From NCBI RefSeq assembly GCF_002999335.1, contig NW_020312712.1, forward strand, positions 62,001 through 126,000: a stretch of 64,000 nucleotides of DNA. Reading direction: 5' to 3'. The DNA comes from Cyclospora cayetanensis (Eukaryota > Apicomplexa > Conoidasida > Eucoccidiorida > Eimeriidae). Below the pieces are notes generated by a model. It had not been told where the DNA came from and made no database searches. It was given only the letters and a program-made list of their open reading frames with translations. This document shows positions 26,780 through 37,742 of this stretch, piece after piece; the first letter of the stretch is position 1; each line of letters begins with the position of its first letter. Made by a program: the position numbers and the translations under genes.

Positions 26780-27982
26780 ATGGGGTTCTCTTTGCGATGG
26801 ATTCGAAACACGGCGCTTGTGGGCATAGCCATACTTAGCGGCTTCAGAGAAACACCTTGGGGGGCGGTTGGCGAGACGGTTGCTCTAGAGGATGCCTCGC
26901 TTCTGCTTGCCAATCCCACGGGTGAGGGAGCAGCGGCAGGAGGGGCGCCATCACCCACAGATAATTCTGCTGTTGCAAGCACCTCTGACGCTGTTTCTAG
27001 CGGCAGCGAATCAGAAAAAGACGCTTCATCTGTGGGAGGCCCCCCGGAAGGGGGGGGAGCCAAAGCTAAATCCAAAGGCAGTGGCCGACGGTCAGGCAAG
27101 GGCTGGCTAAAAAAGCTAAAAAGCCCATTTCCGTTCAAAAAGGGGAGAAGGGGGTCCACTAAGCAAACCTCCACAGGGGTTGAGAGCGCAGACGAGGGAC
27201 ATAGCTCCGAAGACGACGCCTCATCTGTGGGAGACGCCTCGGAAACGGGGGATACCGGAGCTACATCCGGAAGCAGTGGCAAACAGAAACGTAGAAGCCT
27301 CATGAAAGGGCTAAAAAGCCCGTTTCCGTGGTTTAAAAAGGGGGAAAAGGGGCCTACTAAGCAAGCCTCCATAGAGGTTGAGAGCGGTGACGAGGGAGAT
27401 AGCTCCGAAGATGAAGCCAGCAGCAGTAGTGTAGGCACCGCAGCTAAAAGCGGTCCCAAGAGTAGAAGTAAAAAGATGTCGAGCTCTCGTAAAATGCGCT
27501 TTCCATTTGGCAAGAAAAAACCAAAGTCAGGCGGGGAATCCGCATCTGGGGAAGTGCCTATGTCGGAGCTTCCGTCCACAAGCGCGCCAGCCAGTGCCTC
27601 CACAGACGGAGATAGCGCAGCGGAGTCACCGTCACGCAGCAAGCCGAAAAAGCGCGGCTTCTTCGGAAGGAGAGCACCCCGCAGTCTCCAGCTCGGCCTA
27701 ACGATCAGGAGAGGAGGGTCAAAACGTGCGGGCAAGCGCGACAGAACGCATGCCAGCAGCAGCGCGTCTCTTCTGCTACAACCAAAGCTATCACCCAGTG
27801 CTAGCGCAAACCCGGCAGATGGATTTCCAGTTGTTCTCCCTTTGCCCCCAAGGACGGAGATGCGCCACCCAGGATCCCCTGCTGTGGGCTGCATGCCTGT
27901 GCAACTAACTTTGGGGTATGAGGAGTTTGCCGCACAGCTTCCCTCTGCGGGGGCTGGCTGTCGTTTCCTGCATCCGCAGTAG
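26780..27982 (+). CDS. secreted Lys/acidic repeat protein, lineage-specific
   Basis: Single open frame of 400 codons. Residues 1-21 (basic MGFSLRWIRNT then hydrophobic ALVGIAILSG) look like a signal peptide or anchor. The rest is low-complexity and charged. Two units of roughly 65 residues (about 82-150 and 151-215) share the order DASSVG, basic stretch, LKSPFP, FKKG, G-S/P-TKQ, VES-x-DEG, SSED. A third partial unit carries KMRFPFGKKKPKSGGE. A basic SKPKKRGFFGRR segment follows. The pattern of a signal plus alternating basic and acidic blocks resembles secreted or exported coccidian proteins such as dense-granule types, but no named family is recognised. An opposite-strand frame of 440 codons covers the same DNA; the plus strand is preferred because of its signal sequence and structured repeats. 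A downstream intron cannot be excluded. Confidence 0.62.
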   Translation: MGFSLRWIRNTALVGIAILSGFRETPWGAVGETVALEDASLLLANPTGEGAAAGGAPSPTDNSAVASTSDAVSSGSESEKDASSVGGPPEGGGAKAKSKGSGRRSGKGWLKKLKSPFPFKKGRRGSTKQTSTGVESADEGHSSEDDASSVGDASETGDTGATSGSSGKQKRRSLMKGLKSPFPWFKKGEKGPTKQASIEVESGDEGDSSEDEASSSSVGTAAKSGPKSRSKKMSSSRKMRFPFGKKKPKSGGESASGEVPMSELPSTSAPASASTDGDSAAESPSRSKPKKRGFFGRRAPRSLQLGLTIRRGGSKRAGKRDRTHASSSASLLLQPKLSPSASANPADGFPVVLPLPPRTEMRHPGSPAVGCMPVQLTLGYEEFAAQLPSAGAGCRFLHPQ

Positions 27983-28679
27983 TGCGGACAGTCAATGGCG
28001 CCAAGTGGCCCTCTGGCTGCCCAACTGTGACTGGCGTGAGAGGCTGCCTCGTTGCCTAGGCGCAGCCACGCGACGGGGCAGCTTTATCCCTCCAAGACAA
28101 TGCCATGGGAAGGGGGGAGGGCGGCCGGTGGCTAGATAAAAAATATAAGGAAAATATATATATATATAAATGTGTATATATGTGTAGACGACGATGCAGA
28201 TACGAAGGCTACCTATGCGCTGTGAGCAGCATGTGTATTTGAGCTCCTGCAAACCCACCCCGTTAAAACTAGCACATCGCGTCAGAGTTGGTTTTGCACC
28301 CTTGCGCAAGGCACAGAGGCGCCTCTTCTAGCCCCTAGCCCCCACACATCCCTCCCTGTAGTGGAATTCCTTGCTTCGGATCACGCATCTCACTCGGGCG
28401 AAGGAAGAAGACCCTTCCGCCACCGCATTCGACACAACCTGCAGAACCTCCACTAGGGAAGAAGACCTCCTGAGACTTAGACTGCATGAACGTAAAAAGA
28501 CTGAGGGGCGCAATATGCGGCGTCTCAGGCCACCAACACGCCCCTGATTTGTCAATGCTGGGGACTTGTCCACCACGCGAACACGCACCGCGCCATCTCG
28601 CTGCATTGCTTCTCGACTCGCCTCGCCAGAAAGCCTAGAAAAAAAACCACGTGAGCACTGCTCTTCTTCCACTCCGCGC
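27983..28679. other. intergenic between convergent genes
   Basis: Separates the plus-strand secreted protein from the 3' end of the minus-strand phosphatase; presumed to hold both 3' untranslated regions. A TA tract lies at 28150-28185. No supported gene. Confidence 0.4.
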
Positions 28680-31600
28680 TCAGTAGAGGGTGGCGTAAAG
28701 TCCCAAATCCGTCATCCAAGCGCCGCTACGCTCCAGTGTTGCTTCGGATTCCATCATTGTCGGGCGCTCTGTCCGCGTGCCTGAGGAAGCGAGAAGGATT
28801 GCGCACAATGGCATAGGTCAAACCACGCGCTCTGCTAGCAAACGGACAAAGCTGCCTACTTCCCGCCGCCGCTATGTCTTGCACCCGTTCTTTCACGGCT
28901 GCACCCACATAAAACCCCTCCTGCGATCTTGGCGGCTCGCGTGCTTACCCAAGACATCCGTCTCCGCGGCGGTCACCACCGTTGAGGGAAGCGCAGTCGG
29001 TAGAACCTTGACAATCATGGCGCTGATGTTATCCCAACTCCCCATGAGATACGCGGTAGTCACTAGGCGCGTTGCTGTCTCTTCTAGGTCGCCCCCAGTT
29101 GCCTGCGGCCACAAAAAAACATCCCTAGCATGGAAATGGAAGCGCCAGTATATATATATATATGATGAGAGAGAAAAAAACGCGCCGGCAGATGAACAAC
29201 AAACGCACAGCCCGCCACCGCTGCACAGTTGCGCTCGGGGGACCGATGCTTGCCTGAAGCTGCATAGCAACATAGTTTGCCACAAACTTCCACGTCATTC
29301 CCTGAGCCTCGAAGACCCCTGAAGCGCAGAGCAGGCAAACAGATTGCCGCAAAAAAGCCCCCTGATCGATCAGACACATAAGAGCTGCCAAGGAACGCAA
29401 AGAGGAAACAGCAACAACGCGCGGGCGCGCGCGCGCGAGAGAGAAGACTGAAGAGAAAGAAAGAGAGAGCGAAAAACAGAAAGGGAGACAAAGAAAGACA
29501 GAGAGTGTGCAGTTCACAGTTGTTACAAAACAGCAACCCACAGAGGACCCCGCCAAGGCAGCGCACTGTCCTCCACTTCCCCTACACACCCTGCCCAAGG
29601 CCACCCACCCACCCACCCACCCACACATACACGCACACACACACACACAAACATAAACATAAAGGGCGCACCGTCGCAAGCAAACACCAAAATGTCTCCC
29701 GGTTTGACTTTGATGGTCCGTGAGTGCGGCAAAGCCACCACCTTCTGCTGAGAAGGTAGCAAATCGCTTCGGTTCTTCATGCGCTGCGCACAACACAACG
29801 TCAATTCTGACCATTCCCCCATGAAAATCGGCTCCAAACCCGTCACACTTTTACCCTCGCTCAGCCTTGCAGTCCACCCGGGGTCGAATTAAGCTCCTCT
29901 CTGTAAGACCTGCATTGCCCTTTCCTCCAAAGGCCGCAACCCTTGAACCCGATAGTTTGTGGCACCCATGGAGCATGGTGGCAGAGAATTTTCGAAAAGC
30001 TCCGCCGAAGGAAGGCTAGGCCGTCCATGTTCCACAGTCGCAGGAAATATACGAGGGAGGCAGGAGGCGAAGGTTATACAGAAAAAGCCAGCAGAAAGCC
30101 CAAAGGAGGCAGAAGCGGAGAAGGATTTCTTTGCTCTCTGTGTCTATGTCTCTCTCTCTCTTTCTCTCTCTCTAGTCTTGCTTCCACAGCATCCTTTTCC
30201 CCCTCCCTCTATTGCTCTAAAGAGCACAGAGTGAAAGAATCTGAATGCTGTGGGGCCTTACGAAATCGCCAAAGCTACGACTCAGGGCAAGGCGCCCATC
30301 AATTCTCCAAACGGCCATTGCAGTGCGAATGACAGATCCCCCCGCTCGCCGTACACGACTCATTTCTAAGGGGTCGCTTGGCTTCTGATCAACAGACATT
30401 GGCGTAAAAGTGCCGTCTTCGTGCAGAACCATCAAACGGGAGTCTCCTGTAGGCGCAAAACACACAGATACGGCCACCCGCACAGAAACACGTATGCATA
30501 CACAGGCACCAGCTGCGTGTGCACCTAGGCAGTGACACCAGTGTTCTAATTGTACAGCTACGCGCACAAAAAAGATTGTAGGGGAAGCGCGCACACAGGC
30601 GCCTCCCGCCAAGAGAGCTACGCGGCTTTCGACCCGCCCTCGAGCCTCAAAAGCACAGAGGCCTTTTTACCTCCTTCTCTCCCACGCCGCTGTATCAATC
30701 ACACAGCGGAGTCGAAAATCGACAAGGCACATTCCCAAGAGAGCGCGGAGCACGCGGAGAAGGCAGGCATGAAGTCGCTCTTTGCAACGCCAGCGCGGCT
30801 GCACCACCTACCGATGTTTGCCACATGAAGCATATACTCCGGGATGCCGGGGTCTATAGCCTCCATCACAGCAATGATGCCTGCACATCCACGCAACGCT
30901 GCATTCATGCAGAGATCGCTCGGTCCTTGAAGGGGCTGCCGCACGCTTACCCAGAGGCGAAGCGCCTACCTCCTACCGCGCCATTAAAAAAACAGGCAGG
31001 AGCGACTTGCCGAGGAGGAGAAAACAAGAGGTGCAGGGATAACACCACAAATCGCTTCTTACCTGTCGAGCCAGGGCCGATAGGAACATCTGGATCGCTG
31101 CGTAGCGCAGCGTCGAGGGCGAAGCTCGCCTTCGCAAAGGCGTTCGCCGAAAATTCCTGCATGCGGCCTGGAAGCCGCACCAGCACAGTCGTCGAAGCAG
31201 AACAGTGTGAAGCCTTTCTTAGGAAAGGAGATGCGCACGCTGTGCATTTGCGAGCGTCGAAAGCAGCACTTCCTGCAAGAAGGCGCGCCGCCCTTCAGAA
31301 ATTACAACACACACCCCTATAGCAGAGGCGCACGGACTGCCAGCAAGTGTCAGGGGTACAGCGGAGAAGGTCGGGAGAAATCAAACAAGCCTTTAGAGGG
31401 GACCAGCCAAGGGCGGCGCTGCCCGCGGAATTTCAAGCACTAAGATGGAGCACAGACGGAAATGTGCAGCTAGCCAGGCATACAGTACGGCAGGCGCTCC
31501 CCAAGAGTCTCAAAGCACCCTACCAACAACAGGCTGCAGAAAAGACGCGAAAAGAGGCGTAAAAAACGTTCAAGAGGAGCAGAAACTTACCATAAAAGGT

Positions 31601-33093
31601 GGGTGCGAGGACTGAGCACTTGCGGGAGACAATGTAGCCTCCATGTCCATCAAAGAGGGCCTTCAACCTTGATCCTGGACGGCCTGGGAGGGGGGCTGCA
31701 ACGAGCATTGCCTAAACACACATATACATACATATATACATGCACACATACACATCGATACACACACACATATATATACACATACATAAATGCACGCATA
31801 TACATACATACATAAATGCACGCATATATATACATACATAAATGCACGCATATATATGTACATACATAAATGCACGCATATACATACATACACACTTGCA
31901 CGCATATACATACATACATACATGCACGCATATACATACATACACACATGCACGCATATACATACATACACACACATACATACACATACATTCATATACA
32001 CATACATACATACCCATGCATTCATATACATACACACACATGCATACCCATACATACCCACACATACACACATGCCACATGAAGCAGCCGCACCTGCATG
32101 CCGGTTCTCCCTACAGAGAATTGGCACTCACCAACCCCTAATCAGCACCCCAGTGTCAACGTGGATCACAAGAAGGCCTCAGAATACCAAAACCAAGATG
32201 TGTGGAGCATAATCTGTGCCGCCGTTTCCAGCGATACGCTAGCTACGCTGAAGGATGCATTGTCAAAGACCCCTCCTTACCCCCCCCATGACTACCATTG
32301 CCTTCTGAAAGAGAGCAAGACGGACATGCAGAATGAGAAGTCTATATATACATATATATATATATATATGTCTATCTATTTATATACACAGAGAGAAAGA
32401 GAAGAACGGTTAACCCATGCGTACATCTTCGTCGAACGATCTCTTTCCTAGAATTGTCGCAGCAGCTGTTTCCGTAAAGCCATCCTGAACTTTCATGGTC
32501 TTTGTTTTAAGGTGGCTAGATACACACTGCTCTACTGCCCCAGAAGCACCCGTAACAGCTCCTGGCTGTTGCGTAGGGGCTTTGGAAGACTTCATAGAGA
32601 AGTGTATCGCGGCAGCCTGCCCAAGCTGCTGCTTCCCCTTCTCGCGCATCGCATCCACCAGCTGCAACAGCGCCTCAAGTTCGACATTTGCGGAGGCCAC
32701 AACCTGCTGAGCATTCTCCCCCCCGATGACCCCTGGAGAAGGAAGCTGATCCTCATTCAAATCTGCTTCGCTTGTGTGCTGCTCTCTTTGCTCCTCCTCC
32801 TTCTGGTCGTCCTCTTGTTGCTCAAGCTCCTGCTGCTGCATCTCTTCCCCCTCAAGTTGATCTGCATCAATTTTCTGCGGCTGCCCTTCCGACGCGGAGG
32901 ACGCATGGAGCTGCTGCTCCTGCTCCCGAGTAGCATGGCTGGACAGAGCAGACGTTTGCTCCTCCTGTTTCACGCCCTCCCCCACGGCCTCTTTAAGATT
33001 TTGGCTCGTAAATCCCGCAATAAGTAGAAGCAGCATGAAGCCCAACCGGTGCCTCCGAGGGCGATGATCGCCCTGAGGTACACCTGCAGCCAT
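28680..33093 (-). CDS. PP2C-type Ser/Thr phosphatase with signal sequence
   Basis: Metal-dependent protein phosphatase (PPM/PP2C) that removes phosphate from Ser/Thr. Nine exons: 32415-33093, 31591-31683, 31063-31167, 30812-30880, 30262-30446, 29672-29783, 29254-29318, 28949-29102, 28680-28780. They sum to exactly 521 codons including the stop (520 residues). Residues 17-30 (LGFMLLLLIAGFTS) after a basic n-region look like a signal peptide or anchor. Residues of about 35-150 are Gln/Glu-rich and acidic. PP2C motifs in order: SFDEDVRM (usual R-x-x-MED site), LFDGHGG, GSTG, ANIGDSRLMV, LSRSFGDF, VFACDG/VFEAQ and GSWDNISAM. The metal-binding aspartates in DGHGG, GDSR, ACDG and WDN are present, so it should be active. 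Intron 7 has a GC donor (CAG/GCAAGC). The signal suggests a secretory, rhoptry or membrane location. Confidence 0.92.
31715..32080. repeat. 26-bp CATA-type tandem repeat in PP2C intron 1
   Basis: Units close to ATAAATGCACGCATATACAT plus ACATAC repeat about seven times from roughly 31785 to 31970, then decay into CATACA/CACATACA. The array is inside the 731-bp first intron of the phosphatase gene. Open frames over it give only Tyr/Val/Cys or His/Thr/Tyr peptide and are not coding. Confidence 0.85.
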
Positions 33094-34687
33094 TGTGCAT
33101 CCGTGGAAACCAGTTGGATGGCTACTCTTGCCCTCAACTGTACGACGTAGATACGCACCGGGCCCCCTTTACACACACCGACACGCCATGGGACCTTTCG
33201 AGGGGGTGGTGGCACCTCGATGTAAACGTCAAAAGAGGCCTCTCTAAGATGAGGCAGCAGCCGGCGGCATCTAGAAACGATATGCGGGGAGAGCGACTAA
33301 AACGGATACACCGGCAGCTGCGTCCTGTGTAAAGACTGCAGGAGTGGCAGCCGTGGCTGCTGTGCTGCTCGTGGCAGAGAAAGGAAGGGAAGGTCCAAAT
33401 TACTCGAGAAGAAGGAGAATTCGCGCATGATTCGGTTTTGCAAACAGTACATGCAAAAAGCTTGGGAAAAGGCCACAAAAGAAGCATCAAGGCCCTCCCA
33501 CGCCTCCCCGCCTGGCCCGCCGAGGCGCATAGGGATCGATATACATGTAAGGGCCCTCCTCGCGGGCAGGCAGTGCAGCTTGGAGCGCAATGCGTAATTG
33601 AAAGCACCCTCTGATGAGGCACTTAATAAAAGGCAGTGTTTCTAACGGCAGTCAAGGAAAAAGAAGAGGGAAAGAAGCTTGAAACGAGGACGTCCCGTAA
33701 CGAGATTCTGCACAGAGGGCGCTCCGGAGAAGGCTGTCCGCCCCCGTCATAGGTAGAGCTGTGCGACGGCATGCTACGAGTTTTTGAGCAGTCGCTCGCT
33801 TCGCCGAAGGTCTTTCCCCTGGAAAGCAACATAACAACTTTAGCATCCCGATGCGTATAATAAGGCGCATGAATACATGGCATTTCGCTGGCTTCTATGG
33901 TGCGCGTGGCAGGAGAAACCGCAAGCAGACCACTCATTTCTCTCAGGCCTCACCTTGCAAGGCAACAATGTCTGCGTCAAATTGACCGGCAACACGACTC
34001 CTCGGCCGCGTTTGGTTCACCCTGAACTGCTAATCAAAGCTGCAAGGCCGTATTCTGCCTCGGAAGAAGACCATAGGCAGCACGATGGTATGCGAACCGT
34101 TCTCCACGCCGCTGCAATCAAGTACCTGTGGCATCAAAATACGGTCGGTACGCCCCAAACAAAACTGATTGCAACATTTCCTGCTTGAAGTACCTGTATC
34201 TGGAATCTGCTATGGTGCTTGCCTTCGCCAGCAAGTGTTTTCAGCTCAGGCTGCCGTGCACCGCAACTAGCCCCAGCGAGGCAGATTTCTTTGGTGACTG
34301 GAAGTGTATGCCAAAAGTTTCAAGAGAAACGTAGCTGGCCTCCTTAAGAGTATTCTTCTGCGTGGGGATGTAGCCACTCGCCCCCTCAATGTGCAGTGAA
34401 GGCTCTCTACAACTCTTACGCGAAAGCTTCATGTCCGCCTTTCGCATGATGCAACGGTCTCGCGCTAAAATCAACATTGCAAGTCTAGGGGCTGTACGTG
34501 CCTTGACTTGAGCAGTCGATGTAGTCCTGTGGGATTTAGCATGCAGAGGCTCTGGCAGACCTCTTTATAGCGGTACACCTTCTTAGCTCCCTTGGGTGTG
34601 CCTCCTCTGCCACAGTTCTGAAAGGGCACTGACGATTTCCATAGCCAGTCCTTCTCAGTCCTGCCGATATTTGGTGAAGTCATCCAT

Positions 34688-34688
34688 G

Positions 34689-34756
<68 letters not shown>
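34688..34756. repeat. (AC)n microsatellite
   Basis: About 34 uninterrupted AC dinucleotides, the longest pure dinucleotide tract in the window; likely length-polymorphic. Confidence 0.97.
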
Positions 34757-34757
<1 letters not shown>

Positions 34758-35913
34758 GCAGCTATTTTGGGTAACCTCGTAAAACGACCCAAGGGCATGT
34801 GCCGTTCCCGCGCTGAATGCGTGTATATTGCCTTCTTTCCGGTATCCAGAAACAGGACAGCTTGAACAATCCGGCACACAGCGCTACAATAATTATTCCT
34901 GTTCTCTCTCCTAAAGGACACATTCCTCCGACTTTGAAAGGCTACAATGTTTTGTGTTCAAGGTAAAATTTACGTGACAGGCGCTTGTCACAGCTCACTC
35001 GGCCCGATCAAAGCGTCCACCTCCCAAAACCGGAGACTCATGCTCTGCAGGGAGGCTGGAAGCGCCACACCATGCGCAAAAACTACAAAATGCAGCAAAC
35101 AAAGCCACGCGATCAACCGTTCCGCATCCGCATCACATGACAACAAACTCATGAGGACCCTCTCTTGGATTCGCCATTCATATAAGCAAGAATACATGAG
35201 GAGCATTGCGCAAAGTATTGCACACGCGATTCGGGCGTCTCAGCAGAAAGAAGGTGGCCCTTGGTACGACGCGCTTGACTTGTGGCGCTCTGCTGCTCAA
35301 ATCCAATCTCTTGGAGCCCCACCATAGCGGCTAGGCTGGCGTGCCGTTGAGTAGCGTTTCCGTAAACCAGGATTCCTCTTGGCTTCAGTCATTCGAAGTA
35401 GAAGTGTCATCCAATTTAGTGGGGAGTCTATGCCAAGTAGATTTGGCGTGACACATATTTGGGCCTCCTTGCTTGATCTGCACAGCCATTTTATGTCGGT
35501 TTCGCGGTGCGGGAGAGAGGTCACTGCACCAAACTTGTACTGCCAATTACGTGACTAACGTCAAATTGCATTGTATGCAGTGCAACTGGACTTAACGAGC
35601 TGTTAGGACCTCCGTTGTTGTGGGCAAGGAAATGTGCTTCCTTGTTCTGCAGGACGCAAGGAGATAGTCCAAGCACATAGGCCTGAAAGTCTTCAAACCC
35701 AACAGCGAGCGTGTGCACCATTAAAATCAAGGCTTAACAAGGGAGATTTTGGAAGAGGGTATATCTATGCATCTTTATAGGCCCACGGAAAGGGACCCTT
35801 CCTCAGATTTGTGGCAAGAGCATTTGTGAGTTGCCGTGAGCGAGTACGGGGTACCTCCCCCACCGGGTCTGCGGGGTTCTTCCTCTTGGGGCCCTACCTA
35901 AAGTCCATAGGAA

Positions 35914-36165
35914 ACAGAGGGTTAGTAGAACTAGCAGGGGTGGTAATACGGATGAGGGCAGAAAGCGGCTTTCTCAACAGAGGGTTAGTAGAACTAGCAG
36001 GGGTGGTAATACGGATGAGGGCAGAAAGCGGCTTTCTCAACAGAGGGTTAGTAGAACTAGCAGGGGTGGTAATACGGATGAGGGCAGAAAGCGGCTTTCT
36101 CAACAGAGGGTTAGTAGAACTAGCAGGGGCGGTAATACGGATGAGGGCAGAAAGCGGCTTTCTCA
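35914..36165. repeat. 63-bp tandem repeat, exactly four copies
   Basis: Copies start at 35914, 35977, 36040 and 36103, each beginning ACAGAGGGTTAGTAGAACTA. They are nearly identical; the last has GGGGCGG for GGGGTGG. The unit is 21 codons, so frames stay open through it on both strands (for example NRGLVELAGVVIRMRAESGF on plus). No start, signal or domain flanks it convincingly. Confidence 0.95.
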
Positions 36166-37742
36166 GCAAAGATGCCAGGACGAGAATCGGCAAGCGCTCT
36201 GTGCAGAGCACGTAGGCGGAGACGGAGGCAAAAGCAGCGAGCTGCATCCAGAGAAGGGAATCAGCGGAAACACACGAATAATAGAAGGCGGGGAGCACGT
36301 TGCTCCCGAGTTTGCGGCAGACCGTTGCAAGGCAGTAATACGTTGGCATTGGACTAGGCAAAGGCATTTTGTTTCCTCTTTGTTACTTTTTGGAGCATCT
36401 CGTATCGCTTGCGCAGCGTGAAAAGTACCTTGTTCAGCTGCTAGAGAGCACACAGAACAGACAAAAGGCCCTCCCAACATTTTTCGTGGTGTTTACGGCG
36501 TGTTTTTCCAAGGATTATCAAGACGGTACGAGGGATATTCCGGGCTCTACCAGCACCGCGGTTGTGACAGGCAGAAGTTCTGCATTGTCCTCTTCGCTGA
36601 TTGCTGCTGAGTTGCAATCCCTCTGTCCTGCCTCGGCCACATGAGTTGCTCTACAGCCACGGACACAACGCAGTGTCAGTCAGTGCGAAGGCGTCTCCCA
36701 CGGTTCCCAGTTGCCTTTGCTGTTTAGATAGGGTTTGGCAAGCTGTCCTCTTGCCCTGTAGCTAGCTCTCCAGCGGCTGCAGGTGGCGACGAGGTGACCT
36801 GGCCTGGCGCAGCAAACTCAGCCACACTCCTGTGCAAACTCGCAAGGCTTGCCCCCTAACCCTTAGTCTTCCATGCAATAATTTGAACTAACTAATGCGC
36901 ATCTTTGATGAGACAAAGCACTACACTTCGGAAAACAATGACTCGGAACCAGAGGCAAGTGAAGTGGGACCTGAAAGACCTCAAATGGCTTCAAGAAGCG
37001 CACAAACGTCCTAGAGAAATCCCTGCATTCGAGGATGGCTTTTGCTTAGGAGCTGACGGAGGACCCTCTTGTGACACATTGCAAGTCGAATTACAAAAGT
37101 TCGGAGCTTCCGGTAGAGTACAAACGCTCTCCTGGAAGAGTTCACAGAGCCCAAGTCACTGCGTCCTGTAATTTGCAGCTAAGCCTCAACACCTAAGACT
37201 TCAGCCACATGCACCTATTGTAGATTCCCTAGCAGTACCCCGCTGAATGGGGGAGAAGTCGAGTTTTAAAAGTGCGGCAAAAACAAAGAACGTGAGGAGA
37301 GTGCCCTGGGTTTTTATTCAACGGCAGTCCTTCGCAAAGGCCGACGTCACATTTGAGGCCTACAAAGTTCTGCCTGATCTCTCACGCGTCCACCATCATG
37401 AGACAGCCGCGAAATATCCCGTAGAGCACTCTACAGCCCCTACTACGTAACTTTTCCTTCTTAGTCTTAGTGCCATATACATATTCCGCGCTGTTGCTAC
37501 CGAATCTTCCAATGTTCTGTCCAGCTCGGGGAACTGCCTACCATCTAGTAGATCAAAAAGTTTCCCTGATAGGCCGGAAGGACCCTGGGACGCTAAAGAG
37601 ACTCGCGTAACAGAAATATAGCCGCGTGGGGAGGGCGTGGCAAAAGGTTGCCACAGAGCTGCGGCATCCGCTTTCTAGTTTTCTCTATGGACCGGTCACA
37701 ATTTAGAGTGCGACCCAACCTTCCTACTAAATGAAGAAACAC

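Larger units (their letters stand above)
33094..37742. other. intergenic region with microsatellite and 63-bp repeat
   Basis: 4.6 kb with no supported gene. It should include the PP2C promoter on the left and the 3' end of the TrmA-like gene on the right. It carries an (AC)n tract of about 70 bases (34688-34756) and four 63-bp tandem repeats (35914-36165). Open frames at 33877-34188, 34947-35327 and 36905-37171 have no domain and no convincing splice partners. Confidence 0.4.

Noticed and set aside
26572..27894. 440-codon minus-strand open frame
   Set aside because: It is the antisense of the plus-strand secreted protein. It has no signal peptide or domain, and its Pro/Leu/Ser-rich text mirrors the Lys/Glu/Ser repeats.
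31660..32130. Long Tyr/Cys/Val-rich open frames on both strands
   Set aside because: They come from the 26-bp CATA repeat in the first PP2C intron.
35914..36165. CRISPR-like array
   Set aside because: The copies are adjacent with no spacers, and the genome is eukaryotic. It is a plain tandem repeat.
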